Positions 59,050 to 64,000 of a stretch of 64,000 bases of DNA are shown here, piece by piece. Each line of letters begins with the position of its first letter. Positions within the stretch are counted from its first letter, which is position 1. The notes beneath the pieces are model-generated. The model saw only the letters and a list, made by a program, of their open reading frames with translations. It ran no database searches and had not been told where the DNA came from. Source of the DNA: Polymyxa betae (Eukaryota; Endomyxa; Phytomyxea; Plasmodiophorida; Plasmodiophoridae); the NCBI GenBank assembly GCA_003693705.1, contig RBZT01000215.1:62001-126000 (forward strand), read 5' to 3'. Both the position numbers and the translations under genes were made by a program.

Positions 59050-60569
59050 ATGACTCTCTTTGCACCGGGGTCTGCCTATCAGGTCCCAGTTTATATCCTA
59101 GGCTTGGGGCAGGTTGGTAGACAGCTCGTGCAGGATTTGCTTCAAGCTGCACCAACGCATGCTGAGCAATTCAATACTATTTTCCAATTTCGAGGCCTGT
59201 TTGATAGTAATGGAGCCGTCATTGATGACCAATTTCTTGACGAAGATTTGGTGAAGGTATTGCTAGCGGTACAACATCTCAAATGCTCAAATTTCTTTCC
59301 ATAGTCTATTCTTCAATGGAAACAAGAAGGGAAAGCGCTCAAAGACCATGAGAAGGGAATCAGCTGTACCACTGATTTACTTATTGGCAAAATTGAGAAA
59401 ACTGCCATCGTAGTAGACACATCTGCAACTGAAAAGACAATACCATTATTACTATCTGCTATCGGTTCCGGTGCTGGAGTCGCCATAGCTAATAAGAAAC
59501 CCGTCACGTCAACATCCGATGTGTTTCAGGTCAGCTAAGTGTCTCTCGATTACAGCATAGAAGTGAAGTGCTCCTTTAGAAATTGAACAGCCCGCAAGGT
59601 TTTATCGGAATTGAGTCAACGGTCGGCGCAGGCACGCCCATCATTGCTTGTTTAGACAGGCTTCTGGCCAGTGGAGATCAGGTTGTTTCACTCTTATCCG
59701 AGCTCATTCACTATCTAATAGCGATCAGGTCATTTTTATCGAAGGAACATTGAGTGGAACGCTAGGATTTCTAGCTACCGAATGGGAAAACGGAAAGCCT
59801 TTTAGTATTGCAGTTGAAGGTAATATCACCTGCCCTGAATAATGTATTTTATTCCAATTTCTTTCTCTCTATGTAGAGGCATATAATCTTGGATACACTG
59901 AACCAGACCCCAGAGATGATCTCAGTGGCATGGACGTTGCAAGAAAAGCTCTGATTTTGGCGCGTAAATGTGGTGCTACTAATCTCGAATTGGATGATAT
60001 TCTTGTCGAGCCACTCTTCCATCCAAATTTACAAAAGTTGCCAATTCCTGATTTTCTCGAGGTAATTAACGCAGCCGCAAAACATCTTAAATGTTAATGA
60101 CCCTGCAGTCCTTGTCTGGTCTCGACGACAGTTTCAACCAAAAGATTGCTGCTGCCACAGATAATGGGTGTGTAATGCGATACGTTGCTCGTATCGAGTT
60201 GAATTACCCTAAATCTGGGTCAAAGTCAAGACCGAACGCCAAGATCACAGTTGGTCTTCAAGAGGTTCCAATTTCCAGCCCATTGGGTCAACTGTCCGGA
60301 ACAGATAATCTGGTTGCCTTTACTACAAGGTTTTTAGCAGCTGTCCGTTGCATAAGGTTTTTCTAACTTGTAGTAGCACGTATGATTCAAGCCCATTAGT
60401 CATTCGTGGTAAAGGTGCTGGTGTGAAAGGTAACTAAGTGATCTCTTCCTGTCATTCTATGATAACGTTGTATTATTCAGTGACAGCTTCTGGTGTAATC
60501 GCCGACATGATCCAAATATCGAAGTGGCGGCAATCCAATTGTCTGTATGATCGTTTGCAGAGATCTTAA
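59050..60569 (+). CDS. HOM6: homoserine dehydrogenase (HOM6-type)
   Basis: NAD(P)-dependent step from aspartate semialdehyde to homoserine for threonine and methionine synthesis. It has the Rossmann motif [25 protein letters not shown] (first catalytic-type Lys), [61 protein letters not shown] with the catalytic Asp/Lys pair, and the end [20 protein letters not shown]. About seven introns; monofunctional, without an aspartokinase domain. The last 15 residues after the conserved end are unusual ([15 protein letters not shown]), so the final splice may differ. Stop at 60567-60569. Confidence 0.93.
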
Positions 60570-60583
60570 ACTAATAAAGCAGA

Positions 60584-61250
60584 TACGCCAGAATCAGTAG
60601 CTGCTGTTCTGCTCCATTGGCTTACACACAGAGATTGTGCTAAATTTCCGGTAATTGCAGAAATTCAGGGTTTTGAATGCTTGACAATCAAACACTTTGG
60701 TCCAATGCCTATTGGAATCGACTATCTTAAGTTCTTTGCACACCATAATGCCGTTGACCTAACTATTGTCGCGATCGATTCTGTCGAGCATTAGCCCAGG
60801 ATCCCCGGGCACCGACGCTCGAAATCATGCGGTTGAGGTTGCACAGTTACTCTTTAGTGACAGGTTTATTTCTTTCTTCTGGGTCGACTCCCAGGAACTT
60901 CATCGTAAGCAAAATTGCAGGTGACGGAAAGCTTGAGCAAGCCCACTTCGTGCTTCTCCTCGCTCGAATCGCTGGACCAGGAGTTGCACCGCCAGCACCA
61001 TCGTCCTGTTATATATCGAAGTCGCCGTATGGCAGGAATTTGTCTAGACTTGGCAATTTATTATTCGACTCAAATTTCAGGTCAACTGCAAAAGCTCACC
61101 TCAGTATCTACTATCTTGAGCGCTCTTCCGCTCTTTGCTGGGTATTCGTTCTTTCAGACAGCCCCTTCCAGTCCAACCGTCGGCACGAAATCAATCGCCT
61201 CTTATTGGCTTATCGAGGTCATCTGTTACCTGTGAAAGCAGCGATAGTAT
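60584..61250 (+). other. unresolved coding-like exons on the plus strand
   Basis: Open stretches of protein-like sequence in tandem after HOM6: ESVAAVLLHWLTHRDCAKFP and FECLTIKHFGPMPIGIDYLK near 60.6-60.8 kb, PGTDARNHAVEVAQLLFSDR near 60.83 kb, and competing frames from 60.9 to 61.25 kb (HRPVIYRSRRMAGICLDLAI versus YYLERSSALCWVFVLSDSPF). I could not join them into one model or name a family. A real multi-exon gene is likely here. Confidence 0.35.
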
Positions 61251-61884
61251 AAAAGAAATACTGCAAGTCCTCTTGTTGTTGCTTTCTCATCTTTGAATAA
61301 GACTACTGATTCATTCACATTTTTTCCATGTTCGCCTTCATTATCAGTTGCATTGTACGTAATCGCTTTCCAGTAAGGTTGACACTTTTCTACAATAACA
61401 TTAAAAAACATTCTGGTTTGGCTGATTAGCAGGGGCCCTACCACCCACCTTATTCGATCAAGCATTTCTTGATTTGTTCCGAAGACAATGACTGCTGAGC
61501 GTTATTCCATCAATGAAAAAAGTAATCGAGTAGAATCTCCTCTTTCATGTCACGAAAGGTAATTGTCTGTACTCATCTGATAATATAGGCATCTTTGACA
61601 GGTGTATAAATTCAACAAAAAATGACAAGCCAATGATTGGTGGATGTAGAATGTAGACGGTCCCTGCGGGTCCCGCCATCAAGGGGATACCGTTACATCC
61701 AATGTGTTGAGTTGATGGAACCCTCCCCAATACAGTGTGGTAGAGCGGCGAGCTCAACTCTCGCTAATGCTCTTCTGTATACTGATTCCGTTACAACCCT
61801 AGCATGATCGATATAGAGTCGTAAGACAGCTGCTTGGGCTTTATGGTTAGTGATAGTGATATTGTATTCATAATCCATCAGCAT
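61226..61884 (-). other. unresolved coding-like exons on the minus strand
   Basis: An ATG near 61884 starts MLMDYEYNITITNHKAQAAV-LRLYIDHARVV. Short introns can join it to MPILSDEYRQLPFQSLSSEQ-IKKCLIE, which stops at 61450. Further downstream another open exon (EKCQPYWKAITYNATDNEGE, LFKDEKATTRGLAVFLLYYR) runs to 61226. It may be one gene or two. It is helical and charged in character, with no family recognised. Confidence 0.35.
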
Positions 61885-62640
61885 TAGAAATTAATTAACA
61901 CCGTTGCAAAGCCAACGTCCACAAGTTCGCTCTATCCCCGGACTCGTGATGTTTGCACCAGCTTGTGCACAAAGGGGAATCCATTGATTTGCCCGCCACA
62001 ATACTTGGGGGTGTTGGACCAGAGGGCATTTCTTGTCTGTGCCACCAAATCCGTTACGAAGTCAGCTCTTCTTCAGCTGAATCCGCACCTGCAACTCAAG
62101 TTCAGCCATCTCACCCAAAATTCTCAACTGTTGCAGCGGTCAAGTCATTGAAACCCCCTTTTCTGCACAAGCTGGGGGGCGGCTTTACAGATTATGAGTT
62201 GCGGGCAAGTCTTTAGGCCCCGACGTCATTGCCATTGTCTTTATCTATCGTCAAGGTACTGGACTTTGAATGTTATCTCAGCTGGATGCTACTCAGCCGC
62301 ACCTCAATTAGATTGTCTTCGACGTGAGTTCAGTTGCATCACATTAGTTTTAAGAAGCTCGCACAGGATCAGATAGCTATAACATCGTCCTTCTCTTGAC
62401 GCCTTTAGCAATATGATCCGAATACCCCCAATGGCGTCAATCCAAGTGTTAATGACAGTTGGATCGATGACCGTTCATCTGATGTATGTAGTTATTGTAG
62501 TATCAATATCTTGTATTCAGCAATATTGTATCAATATCTTTTGTTTCTACAGAACGCTTTGACATTGACTCACGCATGTAAACGTATCACATTTATAACT
62601 ATCCAGATTCTGGAACATTCTTTCACTACACTATTGCATA
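61885..62640 (+). other. unresolved region with exon-like stretches
   Basis: Plus-strand frames at 61.95-62.22 kb (LVHKGESIDLPATILGGVGP, HKLGGGFTDYELRA) and 62.41-62.48 kb (QYDPNTPNGVNPSVNDSWID) look coding and are flanked by donor- and acceptor-like sites. A second frame competes at 61.9-62.15 kb. No product could be assigned. The AT-rich tail of this region should include the promoter of the zinc-finger gene. Confidence 0.3.
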
Positions 62641-63099
62641 ATGGAATTTGCTAATCTTGGCTCTCACTGCACTGTAAACAGCTGTCGACAGTATGATTTT
62701 CTGCCGCTCACCTGTGATCGTTGTCACGTCATCGTCTGCAAAGACCACATCACTGAATCGGCTCACAACTGTAAAAACCCATCTCGCAATGGACACACGG
62801 TCGCATGCCAAATTTGCCACCAAATCATTGCTGTTAATGCTTCTGTTGATCCGAACGATGTTATGTCACGACATATCGATGCAGGCTGTCAAGCGCCTAA
62901 ATCTTCATTTCAGACTGGTTGCTGTTTTAAGAAATGCAAACAAAAGACGATGGCCCTTGTCGAATGTCACTCCTGCAAGAGACGATACTGCCTGAAGCAT
63001 CGTTTGCGAGAAGATCATGCGTGCGAGAAGCAGTTGGCTTGCAGATCTCAGGCAACCAGTGTTGCTGTCCTGTCACGCTTGTTGCGGGTTCACACTTAA
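62641..63099 (+). CDS. AN1-type zinc-finger protein, ZFAND2-like
   Basis: 152 residues, intronless as read. It has two AN1 fingers: MEFANLGSHCTVNSCRQYDF-LPLTCDRCHVIVCKDH...H.C, and GCCFKKCKQKTMALVECHSC-KRRYCLKHR..DHAC. Spacing and order match ZFAND2A/B (AIRAP; MEFPDLGKHCSEKTCKQLDF), cofactors of the proteasome and p97 in handling misfolded or arsenite-damaged proteins. The C-terminus after the second finger is short and carries no ubiquitin-interacting motif or lipid-modification box. Further exons beyond 63.1 kb cannot be excluded. Confidence 0.88.
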   Translation: MEFANLGSHCTVNSCRQYDFLPLTCDRCHVIVCKDHITESAHNCKNPSRNGHTVACQICHQIIAVNASVDPNDVMSRHIDAGCQAPKSSFQTGCCFKKCKQKTMALVECHSCKRRYCLKHRLREDHACEKQLACRSQATSVAVLSRLLRVHT

Positions 63100-63169
63100 A
63101 AAATCATTGCTATCCTTTCGAAGGTGAGCGCATGAAGACAGGCTTAATATTTATACATATAATTCAATA

Positions 63170-63788
63170 TTAATTACAAATGCAATCTGCTTTCTTTGAC
63201 ACGGAACGCGAAAATTCGGCCGAGCCTGTAAACAAGAAAAACCCCAGTGTATGGCCCAGTATAACAGCACAGAACATTCCAACATCAACTAAACCACGTC
63301 AATTAAATAAGCACAGATTATTCCATGGTCATACACGTCATTATGATTAACATAACTAGGCAGCTCAAAGTGACACGTATTAATTCTAAGAAGGAACGAG
63401 TCAACTGCTGTTGGGCGGTGAAGTAGACGACAGAGTTCGGCGTCAATAAGCTTTCAGTTTGACTATAACCGGATATAAATTCACAGACCGAGACAGAAAT
63501 TTGACTGGAAATACTCGGTCGGAGAATATTGGGATAAGGGGCATGTGATTTTAGCAACAAAGTATTTGTCCAGCTTGACTTGAAGTAGCTGAACAAAATG
63601 CACAAGCAATGCAAAGCAGATCACGATGCCAAGAGAAAATATATAACCTAATATCGAAGAGTTGGTTCAGGCAGATAAGGAGTAATTCAGTACAGACAAG
63701 GGAACGATGTGATCTTCCAAAAGCTGAACAGGACGTGGATTCCATGCCAGTTGGTCGAAAACCACATGGGCATCATCATCATCGTCAT
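63170..63788 (-). CDS. CTR1: CTR-family high-affinity copper transporter
   Basis: Four short exons. The N-terminus is Met-rich (MTMMMMPMWFSTNWHGIHVL-FSFWK), typical copper-collecting CTR sequence. TM1 follows across an intron (IFSLGIVICFALLVHFVQLL). TM2 has the essential M-x3-M motif (LSCLVMLIIMTF), and TM3 has the GxxxG helix-packing motif (CAVILGHTLGFFLFTG). CTR proteins trimerise and import Cu(I) at the plasma or vacuolar membrane. Introns: one near 63.65 kb, one in the TM1-TM2 loop, and one splitting TM2 from TM3 (ACGT/gtatga ... ggtttag/TTGATG). The loop exon border is uncertain. Start at 63786-63788; the tail is short and lacks a clear Cys-Cys motif. Confidence 0.8.
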
Positions 63789-64000
63789 GACTAGCAAAGG
63801 CACTGACGACTACAACGAGACAGATTTTACTATGACAACGAGATATTTGAATAGACAACCCTAAGGGGGCTTGACCCCTCCTATTCAAGTCTTATTTAAC
63901 AATTAAAAGACAATCTCGTGTTACATACAGTATGTATACAGTTATGGACTACCAGTAATTGAATTATAAAAGTACTCTAGGTGATTCAGATACAACATCA

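Overview
The window is a compact, intron-rich nuclear eukaryotic genome. Most genes are cut by very short introns (about 30-80 nt, GT-AG, often with a CTNAY-like branch site), so raw reading frames rarely show a whole protein. The gene models below were rebuilt by reading conserved protein families across candidate splice sites. They remain hand-made models: exon borders are inferred, and given spans include introns. The gene set points to a flagellated opisthokont-like microbe, most likely a zoosporic fungus or close relative (inference). On the fungal/heterotroph side there is methylisocitrate lyase, a HOM6-type homoserine dehydrogenase and a GPI-anchored secreted protein. On the cilium/centriole side there is SPAG6/PF16, a CFAP210-like coiled coil, CEP70-like, an SFI1-like centrin-binding protein and beta-tubulin. 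Animals lack homoserine dehydrogenase, and most crown fungi lack the axonemal genes.

Layout. 0-3.4 kb: methylisocitrate lyase (cut by the window edge), a small TPR protein, Dr1/NC2-beta, and a voltage-sensor protein resembling the Hv1 proton channel. 3.6-6 kb: a small unknown gene and an unresolved minus-strand multi-exon gene. 6-12.9 kb: a giant SFI1-like gene and an AcpS-type phosphopantetheinyl transferase. 13-16.9 kb: a tail-anchored protein, then the CHL1/DDX11 DEAH helicase. 17-20.4 kb: a DH-PH RhoGEF, a CtlX/DDAH-type amidinohydrolase and an unknown gene joined to it in frame. 21-24.4 kb: the CFAP210-like protein and VPS37 of ESCRT-I. 24.8-31.4 kb: the GPI protein, CEP70-like, and intronless AASDH.

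31.5-39.8 kb: cytochrome c heme lyase, a C2orf69 homologue, a DH-PH-WH2 RhoGEF, a basic coiled-coil protein (HAUS8-like architecture), DRAP1/NC2-alpha and BOLA3. 40-45 kb: a small gene with an axonemal-type motif, a Pumilio-family RNA-binding protein, and a disordered repeat protein. 45.5-50.8 kb: SF3B2, a PH-domain protein and RPF1. 51-54.3 kb: a decayed methyltransferase, a small mitochondrial membrane protein and beta-tubulin. 55.9-63.8 kb: BPNT1-like nucleotidase, SPAG6, homoserine dehydrogenase, two unresolved exon clusters, a ZFAND2-type AN1 zinc-finger protein and a CTR copper transporter.

Functional links. Both NC2 subunits (Dr1 and DRAP1) lie in the window. An AcpS-type transferase and a carrier-domain enzyme (AASDH) that needs pantetheinylation are both present. 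Heme lyase, BOLA3 and CTR touch mitochondrial metal cofactor supply. Five clear cilium, centriole or microtubule genes, plus one tentative one, are scattered through 64 kb. No rRNA, tRNA, transposon or CRISPR array was recognised.
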